Shown: positions 1 to 10,452, counted from the first letter of the stretch. The stretch is 64,000 nt of DNA from Multifurca ochricompacta (GCA_022496185.1 WTXG01000048.1:1-64000); one strand, 5' to 3'. Numbers and translations: made by a program. Notes: generated by a model not told the origin, from the letters alone.

Positions 1-992
1 TGTGCCTAGGACCCTTGACCTGATGCCCTTGGCTTGCCGCCTTGGGACCTCACCTGATGCCTGTGGCTTGTATGCCCAGGACCCCACCTTGATGCCTGTG
101 ACATGACACTCTCAGGACCCCCTACCCTTGACACTTGCACCTGACTCACTACTAGTTCAGCTACTGTGCTGATGGCTGCATTCCTTCTCCCCCTGATACT
201 CGGCCTCTGTCTTGGCCAGCACCTGTACCCTATCCCTGTGGCTGACACCCATGGGATCCCTGACACTGTCCCTGCCAAACCTGACGCTGTACACAAGACG
301 ACTTTGGCTTGTATTAACCCCTCCAGACCACGTGACCTGTAGGCACATGACATGGACTCAAAGCCATGACCTGTCATGTGACCCTCGACCACATGACCTC
401 AGACCATGTGACCCCTTTGACCATGTGACCTTGGACCTTGATCATGACCCCTCAGATCATCTGACCCATCAGTCACTCAACCCTCTCCTCTGACTCCTGT
501 GGGAGTATCCCCACACTGATCTGACCTCTATGGGACCTGTCATCTCCCCATTCGCTCCTGACCCTGGTGGGAATCCTCCCACACTGATATGACTCCTGTG
601 GGGCTGTCCCACATGACTATGCTTCTGATAAGGCTTATCCTTATCATGGACTATATTTGACCTCTTATCTATTGGACGATAAGGACTCTGACCCTGTCTC
701 TGATTAGCTACAGACCAGACCACCATACAGTATATAAGACCCTGTAGACAGTTTGTACGACCCCAGATTTGACCTCTTGTGCCTTCAGCCTAGAGATCTT
801 AGACCCCAATACATCAGAAGCCTTCTCCCCCTCTTTTGCATCCTTGAGATCCCTACAGGGACCCCCATTGCCTCTGGCAATGGGTGTGTACCCTTCCCTT
901 TGAACCCCTTTGCCATCTCCTAGGGCTCCAGTGTGCTCAGTGCATTTCCGGCACAGCAACTGGGCCCTGTCTCCACTTAACAGCCTTAGGGG
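1..992. other. Non-coding flank, possibly an old LTR interrupted by the chromovirus
   Basis: No convincing gene is visible. The first 500 bases are built from degenerate short motifs of the kind CATGTGACC and TTGACCTGATGCC. A TATA-like TATATAA stands at 731-737. The last 60 bases, read on across the retroelement into 10271 onward, resemble part of the separate LTR at 14021-14607 (shared blocks around CTCAGTGC and GGGATTAGCTCC). I infer that the chromovirus landed in an older, diverged LTR, but the similarity is weak. Confidence 0.35.
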
Positions 993-997
993 ATTAG
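993..997. repeat. Target-site duplication ATTAG, left
   Basis: The five bases ATTAG directly precede the TGTTAC end of the left LTR and are repeated directly after the right LTR. Five bp is the usual duplication length for Ty3/gypsy integrases, so the element inserted as one unit. Confidence 0.9.
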
Positions 998-1570
998 TGT
1001 TACAACTCACTGTCGACTGTCTGGACAGTGGGTTGTATGCAAAGGGGAAGGGATTTGGAAGTGGGCAAAGGTGAGAGTGAGGGTGAAAGTGCAAGGGAGA
1101 CGAAGCGAACAGCTCAAGGGCAAGGGATGAGAAGCCTTCCACAAGGTGGGGCTAATCTCCTAGGTAATCAGGAACCGGATCACAAGTGGACAGTCTGGAG
1201 CTGTCCATTCTATTCCCAAAGGGTTTATATACGTAATTACAACCAGGACTTTGGTCTGTGCACCACTTTAGGGGAGGTTAACTTCGCTTTAACTCCCTAC
1301 TGATCCACCAATGAGAATAGCCCCACTTTTGGGCTTAGAAATCCGCAGTCCGCAGTCCGCAGTTTGTGGACTGCTGTTTAGGCATTGTGGGGTTCTGTTA
1401 GTACTCTTCCCACAGGTCTCCAATTTGGCAGGAGTCCGGCCCTGGTCCGGACCGGCCCTTCTCTGGTCTTAATCTAGGGTTATCTTCGTTCTGAGGGTTT
1501 TACAAGGTCTCTGGGAGCGTCTGAGGATTTCTGGGGGTCAGGAGGTTTTCTAGGGTGTCAGTTCATGACA
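998..1570 (-). repeat. 3' LTR of the chromovirus
   Basis: 573 bp, bounded on the plus strand by TGTTAC and ATGACA, the canonical TG..CA ends. It pairs with 9695-10270 at about 99% identity by eye. Relative to the other LTR it is one base shorter in three short runs (for example GGGGG versus GGGGGG near its end). Confidence 0.95.
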
Positions 1571-4500
1571 CTATCCCCTCTTTAGGGCCTTGCTGTGCCA
1601 CAGCAAGTTTGTCAGAGGTGTGGGGGTCTAGGCAGGGTAGGGTGTCGATGATGGAAGTCCCAAGCAGGGTCATGGCATTCTTCATTTCAGTGAAGGGGAC
1701 CCACGAGTTTTCTGAGGCAGGGTAGCCCTTCCATTTGACAAGGTAACGGATGCCCTTTCTGTTAGGGGTGTGAGCAGACTGTAAGATGGTCTCTATCTCA
1801 TAATGGTCTTCTTCCCCATTCACAAGTTCTGGTGGTGGTCGAGTGAAGTTGGGTCCATGGACTGGGGTTTCTTTGTAATGGGACAGGAGAGAGTTGTGAA
1901 AGACTGGGTGGATGTGCCATGACTTAGGGAGTTCAAGCTTGCAGTTGACAGGGCCAGAATGTATGACTTTAAAAGGACCATGACGTCGGGGGCTGAGTTT
2001 GGCTTTGGGGTGAGTGGTGTGTATATTTGTCCCTTCCAACCAAACCAGCTCCCCTGTTTTGAAAGCATGGAGGGGTCCATCTGGTCTCGACTGTTTCATG
2101 AGTTCTGCAGCCACCTGGAGGGCAGCAGCTACTTCACTACGGATAGTTTCTAGGGTGCGGAGTCTTTCTTCAACTGACAGGATAGGGGTGGCAAAATGGA
2201 GTGGGGGAATAAACTCTGGTTGGAAGCCATACCAGATTTCAAAGGGAGATCTTTTAGTAGCACTGTGAGTTCTAGCATTGTGGGCGAACTCCATAAAGGG
2301 GATCAGTTCTGCCCAGTCATCTTGTTGGAAGTTGCAAAAGACACGGAGGTATTGTTCTAGTTCTTGGTTGACCCGTTCAGTCTCTCCATCAGTCTGGGGG
2401 TGATAGGCAGTGCTCAAGGATGATTGTACTCCTAGTTGCTCCACATTTCCTTCATGACTTTGGATGCAAACTGGGGGCCTCGATCAGAGATGACTTGGTC
2501 TGGGAGGCCAGTGCGTCTCCATACATGTTCAAGGAATAGTTTGGAGGTTTCTGGGGCAGTGATATCTTTGGTGCAAGGAACAATGATGGTGGCTTTACTG
2601 AACCGGTCCACCACCACAAATAGGGAGTCGTATGACTGAGATAGGGGTAAGTCTGTAATGAAGTCCATGGTGATTGTTCCCCATACTCGAGTTGGAACTT
2701 GATTGGGTTGCAAAGGGATGGGTAGTCGAGGTCGAACTTTGGTTTCTTGGCAGGTGGCACATCCGTCCACATATTCTTTGACAAAGGAGGACATTCCTGG
2801 CCACCAAAATTCTCGTGATACTAGTTCATAGGTCTTCCATCTGCCTGGATGTCCTGTGGCAATGGAATCATGATGTAACTTTACAATGTCTCTTCGTAGT
2901 TCTTGGGACTTGGGGATGTAGACTTGGCCTTTATGTAGGATTAGGCCATTTTCTAGGTTCCAGTCCTCCAGTCCTTTGGCAAGGGAGCGTGGCCCATTGT
3001 GCAAGATGGTGGTCAGGGCTTGGGTGACTTCATTGTCATGGTCTTGGCAGTCTTTGATTCTGCGGTGTAGAGTGGAGTCATGAGTTGTTGTGACTGTGGT
3101 TTTCATGGCCTGAATGCGAAAAAACTTAGAGTCCAGGAGTATGTGCTCATCATTGTCATGCTCTATCCCCTCTTTATGGTCTGGACGCCAGGACAGAGCA
3201 TCAGATTTGTTGAAAGAGCCAGGTTTGTGAACAATGGTGAAGTTGTATCGAGACAGTTCAAGGGCCCACCGTGCTTGGCGGCGGGAGAGCTTCTGCTTGG
3301 AGCGGAAGTAAGTCAGGTTGTTGTGGTCAGTCCACACCTCAAAGGGAAGGGCTGCACCCTCAAGGTAGTGTCTCCAGGTGTCCAGAGCACGAACAATGGC
3401 AAGAAGTTCTTTGTCATGGATGTCATAGTTGCGTTCAGCATCCAGCATGGACTTGGATAGGAAGGCAAGGGGATGGTAGCGATTGAGTTCATCAGGTTGT
3501 TCAAGGATGGCACCAATAGCAAAGTCACTGGCATCAGTGATGATACGGAAAGCTTTAGTATGGTCAGGGAGGGCGAGGACAGGGGCAGTGGTGAAGGCAT
3601 TCTTTAGGGTGGAAAAGGCAAGGTCATGGTCAGAAGTCCAGAGGAAAGGGGTATCTTTCTTGGTGAGATCATGGAGGGGGCGGGCAATGAGGGAGAAATC
3701 TTTGATAAAACGTCGGTAGAAGTTGCAGAATCCAAGGAAGGCTTGGAGTTGTTTTAGGGTGCGTGGGGGAGGCCATTTCGTAATACCCTCTAATTTAGCA
3801 GTGTCCATCTGGACACGGCCAGCTGTGATGACTAGGCCAAGATAGTCAATGGTTGTCTGAGCAAAGGTACACTTCTCAGGCTTTAGATACAAGTCAAACT
3901 GTTGGAGGCGTTGGAGGACTTGGTGAGTAAGTGTTCTGTGGTGGTCCATGGTGTCTGTAAATATTAAGATGTCGTCCATATAGATGACAACATGGTCGGT
4001 GGCAAGGAGATCTTCGAAGGCTCTATTCATGAAGGCTTGGAATGTGGCAGGGGAGTTACAGAGTCCAAAGAACATGACAAGGGGTTCAAAGAGACCTCGG
4101 TTGGTCTTAAAGGCAGCTTTCCATTCATCTCCTTCTTTGATACGGATATTGTTATATCCCCAGCGGATATCAAACTTGGTGAAGTAGCGAGCATGGTGAA
4201 GTTTGTCAATGAGTTCTGGGATCAAGGGTAGGGGGTAAGCATTCTTTACTGTGATTTCATTCAAGGCTCGATAATCTTGGACAGGACGTAGTTTTCCATC
4301 CTTCTTTTTTACAAAGAAGAAGGGGCTAGCAATGGGGGACTTAGATTCTCTGATATATCCCTTGGCCAGGTGGTCATGTAAGAAAACATCCAGGGCTTTC
4401 TGTTCTTCAGGGGTGAGCTTGTAGATGCCGCAGTCACGCACTTTGGCATCTGGTTTGAGTTCTATGGCATGGTCCCATGGCTGGTGCTGTGGCAAACATT

Positions 4501-5227
4501 GAGAGGCTTTCTCTTCAAAGACAGATCGGTATGCGAGGTATTCAGGAGGGAGTTGGTCTTCTAAGGACATAGGGGTCTTTACTTGATCTGCAGCAATCTG
4601 AGTGGACATGGTGGTCTTGGCACGGATATGGACAATGAATTTGGGAGGTACTTCTTCTGGGGTAATCATGGGGTGATCTGTGATTAGGGCTGCAAAGATT
4701 TCTGCTGCTGCTATGAGGGTCTGGTCCGTCAGGGGTTGTACTGTGATTGTAGACGGAGCAGGGCAAGAGGGGTGTGTCGAAGTAAAGGTCAGAGGGGTCA
4801 TGGTAAGGGTGCAGGATGTGGGGCAATGCTTCAAGGTCAGGGTGTCATCTTTCCAGTTTACTTCTGGGTTGTGGCAACGTAGCCAGTCAGTTCCTAAGAT
4901 AATGTCATGGTCCCCTATATTAGTAACATAGAACTCTGCAAGTTCTTCATGGTATTGGTCTTGGAGGGGTAGTCGTAGGATTTGGGTTGTGGTGTAGTAA
5001 ATGGCTCCATTAGCGTTACTAGTTCCATCCACATTTTTGATGCGGAGAGGCTTGGCAAGGGTGCTCAAGGTTAGGTGATGTGCTTTGGCATAGTCTTGAT
5101 GGATTATTAATCCTTCTGCCCCACTATCTATTAGGGCACGCGCACTGATTTTCTTCCTAGTGTTTCGTCCAATGAGTTCTGCTTTGAGCACAATAGAAGG
5201 TGATCTAGCATTTCTAGTCACTAACAA
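1563..5227 (-). pseudogene. pol: Pol polyprotein: PR-RT-RNase H-integrase-chromodomain, one frameshift
   Basis: Replication and integration enzymes of the element. From the ATG at 5227 the first frame runs 931 codons: protease motif ALIDSGAEG near residue 33, RT active site YMDD near 416, RNase H ITDASDFAIG near 563, the integrase zinc finger around 785-830, and the first two integrase acidic sites in MDFITDLP and ISDRGPQF. It stops at 2432 just after that second Asp. The rest continues in another frame from about 2444 with TAYHPQTDGETERVNQ, which holds the catalytic Glu, and ends in a chromodomain (YLVKWKGYPASENSW). One base seems to be missing at 2440-2450. A programmed -1 shift is possible, but the position inside the catalytic core makes a mutation or base-call error likelier. 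Confidence 0.9.
1571..1583 (-). other. Polypurine tract (plus-strand DNA primer)
   Basis: On the coding strand AAAGAGGGGATAG abuts the 3' LTR. A purine run in this place is the normal primer for second-strand synthesis in LTR elements. Confidence 0.85.
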
Positions 5228-5330
5228 GGATACATGCTCAAACCAAGGTTATCTAGGACCGCAGAGCGGCTCGTACAAGGAACACTGGGGTTACAAGAAG
5301 TCCTCACAGACAGTGCAGCTGTAGGACGTG

Positions 5331-6787
5331 TTAAAAATCCGAAGGTCCGTCTTCGTCCATCATGTATGGTACTGGATCTTCATAGCTCTTGGTGGCGGAT
5401 ACTGAGAGGTAGTCAGGGGGGGGTCGTGGTGCTTGGGGGGGTGCTTCTTCTGATGCCAGGGCTCTTACTGGGGTAGGCGAGGAGGTCCTTGACCTTGGAT
5501 GGCCCTGGTCTTGCTGCGGCATTGATTGGCGATGTGATTAGGCTTCCCACAGTAGAAGCAAAGCTTATTTTCTCGTCGATACTTCTTTTCTTCTGGGGTT
5601 AACTTGGTAGTGCGTGGAGGGGTGTTAGGGTTTCTGGGCTGGGGAGAGGCAACAAAGTTGACTTGGGCTTCTGGGTTGTCAGTGGTAGCTTCTCCAACAC
5701 GCAGATGGAGAGGTCGAGGCTTGGTGGTCCTGCCATAAAGCTGCCATGCTGCATCAAATTCTCTGGCCTTAGTGACAAGATCACGGAGTGTGGTGGGCTG
5801 GGGGATAGTCCAAGGAGCTTCTGTCCTAGACCTTGGTTGATCATGCTTCGGAAGGCATAGATCTTGGTGTTTTCGTCCACTGTGGCACGAGTAGCATGGG
5901 TGGACCATTCTTGGTACCAGTCATTGAAGGGGCGAGTGCCTTGGCGAATTTCGTACATGGCCTTGGTGGACAGGAGGCGACTTTCTACTGGAATGAACTG
6001 TTTTTCAAAGTCAATTCTGAAGCGGTCCCAGGTCCCGAAGGAAGGGGGGTTGGCTTGGAGTGCAGTGTTGGTGCGGTCTCTGGCCCATTCGCCTGCTGGT
6101 GTATCAAGTTTAAAGTGGGTGAGGGCTGCAGAGACTCGTCGACTCTCATCAGTGAAGGCACCTTCATTCAGGTAGTAGTAGTTGGCTAGCTGGGACCAGA
6201 AACGTTCTGCTTTAGAGGCTTGACCATCAAAAGATTCTGGGGGTGATCCTAGGATCTTCCCATTGGAGGCAGCAGTAGTACTCATGATGTTCAGAGGTGT
6301 TGGTGTCTTTGGAGGGTGTGAAGCAATAGCGGTAGTTGTGGAGGCAAGGGATATGGATGGGAGAGTAGGGGGGGTTCTGAGGGTGATAGCACGAAGGGAT
6401 TGCTCTACAGCTTCAAGGGACTGGGACACTTCTTCTTCGTCTGAGGTGATAGAAGCAACTGGGAATTGGACACGGTGGTTATTAAGGTAGACCCACGCTG
6501 TATGGGTGTCGGACCAACGGACTTCCTTTCCGTTGTATGTTCCGTAGAATGTGTGGAGGTCAAGGTTGCTGATGAGGTCGATGTTGGGAAATTACTGAGA
6601 TATTCGTTTACAGGAAGGATGCGACTGTCCGAAGACGTTTCCAGTCGTTTCCAAGAGTCTGAGTGTAGTAGTTGTCTCCTTTCCAGGTAGCAACAAAAGC
6701 ACGGTCGTCGTAGTCAAAGATAGGGTGGGTAAAGCCAAAGGGGACTTGAGCTAATTCTTCAGCAGTAAGAGGTCGTTCTGAGGTCAT
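5331..6787 (-). pseudogene. gag: Gag capsid/nucleocapsid with N-terminal extension, several frameshifts
   Basis: Structural protein forming the particle. The core reads from about 6429 with ESFDGQASKAERFWSQL and the FEKQFIPVESR region typical of retrotransposon gag domains. It shifts frame near 5815 and reaches a CCHC knuckle (CFYCGKPNHIANQC) at about 5545, then shifts again near 5500 into a proline-rich tail ending at 5331. Upstream of 6429 the same frame stays open to about 6588 with protein-like sequence (FYGTYNGKEVRWSDTHTAW) but no ATG. A short frame beginning MTSERPLTAEEL at 6787 leads toward it. I infer one ancestral protein starting at 6787, now broken near 6590-6610. That ATG overlaps the stop of the preceding ORF as ATGA. 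Pol starts about 100 bases downstream. Confidence 0.75.
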
Positions 6788-7513
6788 TCAGAGCGGGTGC
6801 TAAGGCGGTATGTAGTCCACCCTTGGGCGTTCCAGGCGTAGAAGACTTGGTAGGCGGGGCGAAGGACAGCACGATCTAGACGGTAGTTGCGGATGTTCCT
6901 GTGGATCCAGTAATACTCTTCAACTATTCCTGGAGCAGAGATAACAATGCGGAGTCGCCAAAGGAGATTCTCAAAGTACAGGGGGTCTGTGGTGATTCGG
7001 TTAGCTTCACTCAAGGGATGGTAGACGTCAAGGTGATTGGCTCTTTGAGTTGCAAGTTGGGCAGAACAGTGAAGGTGGAATTCTCGTAGTTCACTGGGGT
7101 TTCGAGTTGGTAATGTCCCAGAGACGTAGATATCGGTGGCAGGGTAGATGTGGTTGACCAGGTGAACAATGGAAGGGGATCGGGATCGGGACTGATCTGA
7201 TTCTACAACTGGAAGGTTTAGGAAGGGTGTTGATGTCGAAGCAAGCTGGGTGGATGTTGGGGGAATAGGGGAATAGTTTAGATGGGCAAGGAAGGGCTCT
7301 GGGACAGGGGGGAGTGGTCGCTCTGGTGGGGGTGCACTGGGACTGGGATGGGTTTGCGCTCTTTGCCTCTAGTGGTGTGATGAGGGGCAGGTGTGGCCGG
7401 TGTATCGTTACTGCTACGTCTTCTAGGGTTTCTTCTTCTATCTTGGGGGAGTTGGACTGACTTCTTCTGTGTTGGGACGCCAGGTTGATAGCCCAGTCAG
7501 TAATACTAGCCAC
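6784..7513 (-). pseudogene. Accessory ORF 3 of the retroelement, about 243 codons, one frameshift
   Basis: Unrecognised protein encoded in sense upstream of gag. It opens with MASITDWAINLASQ at 7513, passes through a proline/serine-rich middle, changes frame at about 7320-7370, and ends in a compact region with many aromatic and arginine residues (RNIRNYRLDRAVLRPAYQVF). Its TGA overlaps the next ATG (ATGA at 6784-6787), the arrangement used for coupled stop-restart translation. No catalytic motif, zinc finger or membrane segment is visible. The composition and the long frame argue for a real, recently damaged protein. I know of no standard Ty3/gypsy gene at this place. Confidence 0.6.
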
Positions 7514-7759
7514 GATGCAAAGGAGTCTCTTTTTATTCCCTTTTCCTACTTAGATTGAGTAATGTGAAGGTAAGTACGTATCAAAGGCAGAAGGCCTCCA
7601 CAACACTATGCCTGGGGGGTAGGGGGGGTTTCTGGGCGATAATTACAGGTGCAAAGATCAATCTCACAGAGGCAGTGCGTCTGGTACAGGAGAACTTTCT
7701 TCAAAGTCGAGGTATTTCTGTGGGAGTTTCAAGGTCAGACCAGGTGGTAGTGGTACCAA

Positions 7760-8542
7760 TTAAGGCTGTCTGGATCTGGGTGAGGCGTTCTTCTTCTTGA
7801 GTGACTGCTGCAAGGGAAAGGGTAGGGAATGTGAGCTCTTCTGGTTCTGGGGAGGGGGAGAGTTCAGCGTAGGTAGGGAGATAAGGGGGGTCTGTGAAGA
7901 TGGGAGGGTTGACAAGGAATGGGCAATGGTTACGAGAGTGGTCTCCCAGTAATCAGCAGTCCACAGGTATTCAATTTGTATGCCTTCTGTTTCTACCAGT
8001 CGCCAGCCAGAGGGGGAGGGAGCGGAGTGGAGGCGGATCTCGTCAAAGGTGAGATTAATTCTTATGTGGTCCAAACGAAAGGTAGAGAGGTAATAAAGAC
8101 GTTCCCCTCTGAGCACAAGTGTTTCAAGTTCTGGGATGCGAGGAGGGATGTGCTCTTTCCAAAGATATTCGTCGTTGACACAGATCAGGAGTGTTTCAAG
8201 GGGGTCCCCTGTGGAATGGGTGAGCTGAGCAAGGTGCCAGTAAAGGAGTTGGTGTTGGGAGTCTCGGGGAATGCTTTGGCAAGGTCCGGACAGGAATTGG
8301 TTGTACTGGGTTTGAGTGAGAACTCGCCCAAATGGGAGGAGAAGACGAAGGGGTAGATAGATAGTATCAACGTCACACCAGCCTTCTGCTTGTCCGTCGT
8401 CGTGGAGGGTGCTGATGAGGGGTTCTGGGTACAGGAGGGCGAGCTGTGCTTCTCTGTGAAGTTGGAAAAGGTGGTCAAATTGTCTTTGGACCCGTTGGAG
8501 GCGGTCTTCTCTTTCTGTGGGGAAGGACACTATTTTCCGCAC
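7760..8542 (-). CDS. Accessory ORF 2 of the retroelement, 260 codons
   Basis: Open frame of 260 codons with no ATG at its 5' end; the first possible start is a GTG at 8542, and an in-frame stop lies a few codons upstream. The protein begins with charged sequence (TEREDRLQRVQRQFDHLFQ), has a soluble middle rich in Leu, Trp and Tyr (WRLVETEGIQIEYLWTADYW), and a Ser/Pro/Lys-rich tail. No known domain was recognised. The missing ATG suggests that the start lies in another frame or exon upstream, or that this is the second half of a longer protein whose first part is the ORF at 8700-9648. Confidence 0.5.
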   Translation of the reverse strand: MRKIVSFPTEREDRLQRVQRQFDHLFQLHREAQLALLYPEPLISTLHDDGQAEGWCDVDTIYLPLRLLLPFGRVLTQTQYNQFLSGPCQSIPRDSQHQLLYWHLAQLTHSTGDPLETLLICVNDEYLWKEHIPPRIPELETLVLRGERLYYLSTFRLDHIRINLTFDEIRLHSAPSPSGWRLVETEGIQIEYLWTADYWETTLVTIAHSLSTLPSSQTPLISLPTLNSPPPQNQKSSHSLPFPLQQSLKKKNASPRSRQP

Positions 8543-8699
8543 CCAAGAACTCTTTTATTTACAAGGAACCTCTACAGTTATGCACAACGTACTGTTTAGA
8601 GGTTGATATCAAAGTCTATATCTTCAAAGCAAGGGTACCCGTCTGAAGGGTGTATGGGAAGGAAAGGGAGGGGGTTGGTGGGTAGACGAACAGGGGAAA

Positions 8700-9648
8700 C
8701 TAAAGGGACAAGCTCCAGATGGTCTCTAAGTATATCTCGTACTGTGAAGTACTTTCTTCTACTAGGACCCCGATGTCAGTGAAGTTAAGGGTGCCAAACA
8801 AAGAGAGGAAGCGTCCGTCCAGAAGATCAAAGCCTTGGAGCAGTACTCTAGCCCCACTGAAGACGTCCTGGAGTTCTGGGGAAGGGAGCGATGAAGGCGG
8901 GCAATGGAAGCGTTCCAGGAATAGACGAGGAGGCCCTTGGGGAAGGTAAGAATGTTGGGGGCCAAGAACCCTACCTTGGCACAGAGATTGATGTTTACAA
9001 AGTGGGAGGGGGGTAATAAGTGGAACGAAGGAAGCGATCAATACGAGGGCGAATAGGAACGATATGGAAGTGAGGAAAGCGAAAGAAACGAGCACACCAG
9101 GAAGGTAATTAGCTCTATGCTCAAGCACGTCCAGGAAGCAGGGATATTGATCAAAAAGGCTGGTCTCTCTCGAGAACTGACTGGGCACCCAAGATTCTTG
9201 ATTACCGTCAATCGAATGGTAGATAAGAAATTGGTGAGGGTTGGTTGGATGGTCAAGGCACACAGGACGATGAAGGTGAAGAGCAGGAGGTGCTGGAGGA
9301 TGGTCAGTGCCAGGGTGGCAGGGGAGAGAGCGTTTGCAGTGGTGGGAGGGGGTGGGGCAGGGGTTGGAAGGCGAATATAGCGAGGAGGGGGGTACCAAAG
9401 GTGTTGGACGCGTTCAGAAGACCTGGGGGAGCAAGGGGAGGTAGTTGGAGGGTGGGGGAGGGCACAGGGAAGGGGTGAAGTTCTGGGAGTTCCAGAGGAG
9501 GCAAAACCGACGAAGGGGGGCAGGGGATGCTGTGGCAGCTGCCTCTACTAAGGCAGCAAAGTTGAGGATTTCGTGGGGGGGGTAAGCTCGTAGGGGGGGA
9601 GTCTGCTTGATCCGAAGAGTTGGTCAGAGGGGAGCTGTTCTGGGACAC
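8700..9648 (-). pseudogene. Accessory ORF 1 of the retroelement, membrane-segment protein, frameshifted
   Basis: Begins with an ATG at 9648, 47 bases inside the 5' LTR, with a proline-rich stretch (MSQNSSPLTNSSDQAD). The best protein signal moves between frames: a hydrophobic segment LTILQHLLLFTFIVLCALTI near 9300-9240, a second one (LSIELITFLVCSFLSL) near 9120-9070, then FPKGLLVYSWNASIARLHRS near 8950-8890, and VLLQGFDLLDGRFLSLFGTL near 8850-8780. At least two or three frameshifts are needed to join these. Predicted topology is a proline-rich head and one or two membrane spans. An envelope-like role cannot be inferred: env genes normally lie after pol, and no known family was recognised. Confidence 0.45.
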
Positions 9649-9682
9649 TAGGGCACTTGTCAGTCACTGTCTGCTGCAAAGG

Positions 9683-9692
9683 AGACTGTCCA
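9683..9692 (-). other. Candidate primer-binding site, self-priming type
   Basis: Two bases downstream of the 5' LTR on the coding strand lies TGGACAGTCT. Its exact complement AGACTGTCCA occurs inside the LTR at 9885-9894, about 30 bases after the LTR TATA box, where the transcript should start. No match to a tRNA 3' end is needed. This is the geometry known from Tf1/sushi elements, whose own RNA 5' end primes reverse transcription. Confidence 0.6.
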
Positions 9693-9694
9693 AA

Positions 9695-10270
9695 TGTTAC
9701 AACTCACTGTCAACTGTCTGGACAGTGGGTTGTATGCAAAGGGGAAGGGATTTGGAAGTGGGCAAAGGGTGAGAGTGAGGGTGAAAGTGCAAGGGAGACG
9801 AAGCAAACAGCTCAAGGGCAAGGGATGAGAAGCCTTCCACAAGGTGGGGCTAATCTCCTAGGTAATCAGGAACCGGATCACAAGTGGACAGTCTGGAGCT
9901 GTCCATTCTATTCCCAAAGGGTTTATATACGTAATTACAACCAGGACTTTGGTCTGTGCACCACTTTAGGGGAGGTTAACTTCGCTTTAACTCCCTACTG
10001 ATCCACCAATGAGAATAGCCCCACTTTTGGGCTTAGAAATCCGCAGTCCGCAGTCTGCAGTTTGTGGACTGCTGTTTAGGCATTGTGGGGTTCTGTTAGT
10101 ACTCTTCCCACAGGTCTCCAATTTGGCAGGAGTCCGGCCCTGGTCCGGACCGGCCCTTCTCTGGTCTTAATCTAGGGTTATCTTCGTTTCTGAGGGTTTT
10201 ACAAGGTCTCTGGGAGCGTCTGAGGATTTCTGGGGGGTCAGGAGGTTTTCTAGGGTGTCAGTTCATGACA
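9695..10270 (-). repeat. 5' LTR of the chromovirus
   Basis: 576 bp with TGTTAC and ATGACA ends, about 99% identical by eye to the LTR at 998-1570. It holds the element promoter (see 9922-9929). Confidence 0.95.
9922..9929 (-). promoter_or_regulatory. LTR TATA box
   Basis: On the coding strand TATATAAA lies inside the LTR. Roughly 30 bases downstream is AGACTGTCCA (9894-9885), the block complementary to the primer site, so the expected cap site and the self-primer coincide. Confidence 0.6.
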
Positions 10271-10275
10271 ATTAG
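10271..10275. repeat. Target-site duplication ATTAG, right
   Basis: ATTAG follows the right LTR directly and equals the five bases before the left LTR. Confidence 0.9.
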
Positions 10276-10452
10276 CTCCCTTTGGCTGGCTCATCCCGTC
10301 TCCCTCTGTGCTTGATTATAGCACCAAACCTTAACCGATCCCGAAGCTAAACAGTGCCCAGAGTCTAGCCTTATCATGCTAGGCTCATGGCTGAGGTAAT
10401 GGACCCGCGCCAACCCGTGCACGCCGCACAGAATGCTCTGCTGAGCATAACA
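10276..10452 (+). other. Short flank with weak 5S rRNA-like stretch
   Basis: No gene. Positions 10337-10368 (CCGATCCCGAAGCTAAACAG followed by TGCCC) resemble the internal promoter area of 5S rRNA, but the rest of a 5S fold is not evident. It could be a degenerate 5S copy or a SINE head; the evidence is thin. Confidence 0.25.

Larger units (their letters stand above)
998..10270 (-). mobile_element. Ty3/gypsy chromovirus-type LTR retrotransposon, 9273 bp
   Basis: Complete element on the minus strand: two nearly identical LTRs (998-1570 and 9695-10270), a 5-bp ATTAG duplication outside, a polypurine tract at 1571-1583, a candidate primer site at 9683-9692, a gag with a CCHC knuckle, and a pol ordered protease, RT, RNase H, integrase, chromodomain. 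That order and the C-terminal chromodomain place it among chromoviruses. About 3 kb of extra sense-strand coding sequence lies between the 5' LTR and gag, which the family normally lacks. By eye the LTRs differ by about three substitutions and three one-base indels, so insertion is recent, yet nearly every reading frame carries a frameshift. The LTR indels and some frameshifts are one-base, several of them in homopolymers, so part of the damage may be sequencing or assembly error. Confidence 0.95.

Noticed and set aside
8700..9648. Membrane-segment ORF of the chromovirus considered as an envelope gene
   Set aside because: It lies before gag, not after pol, and shows no cleavage site, cysteine pattern or fusion segment of any env family.
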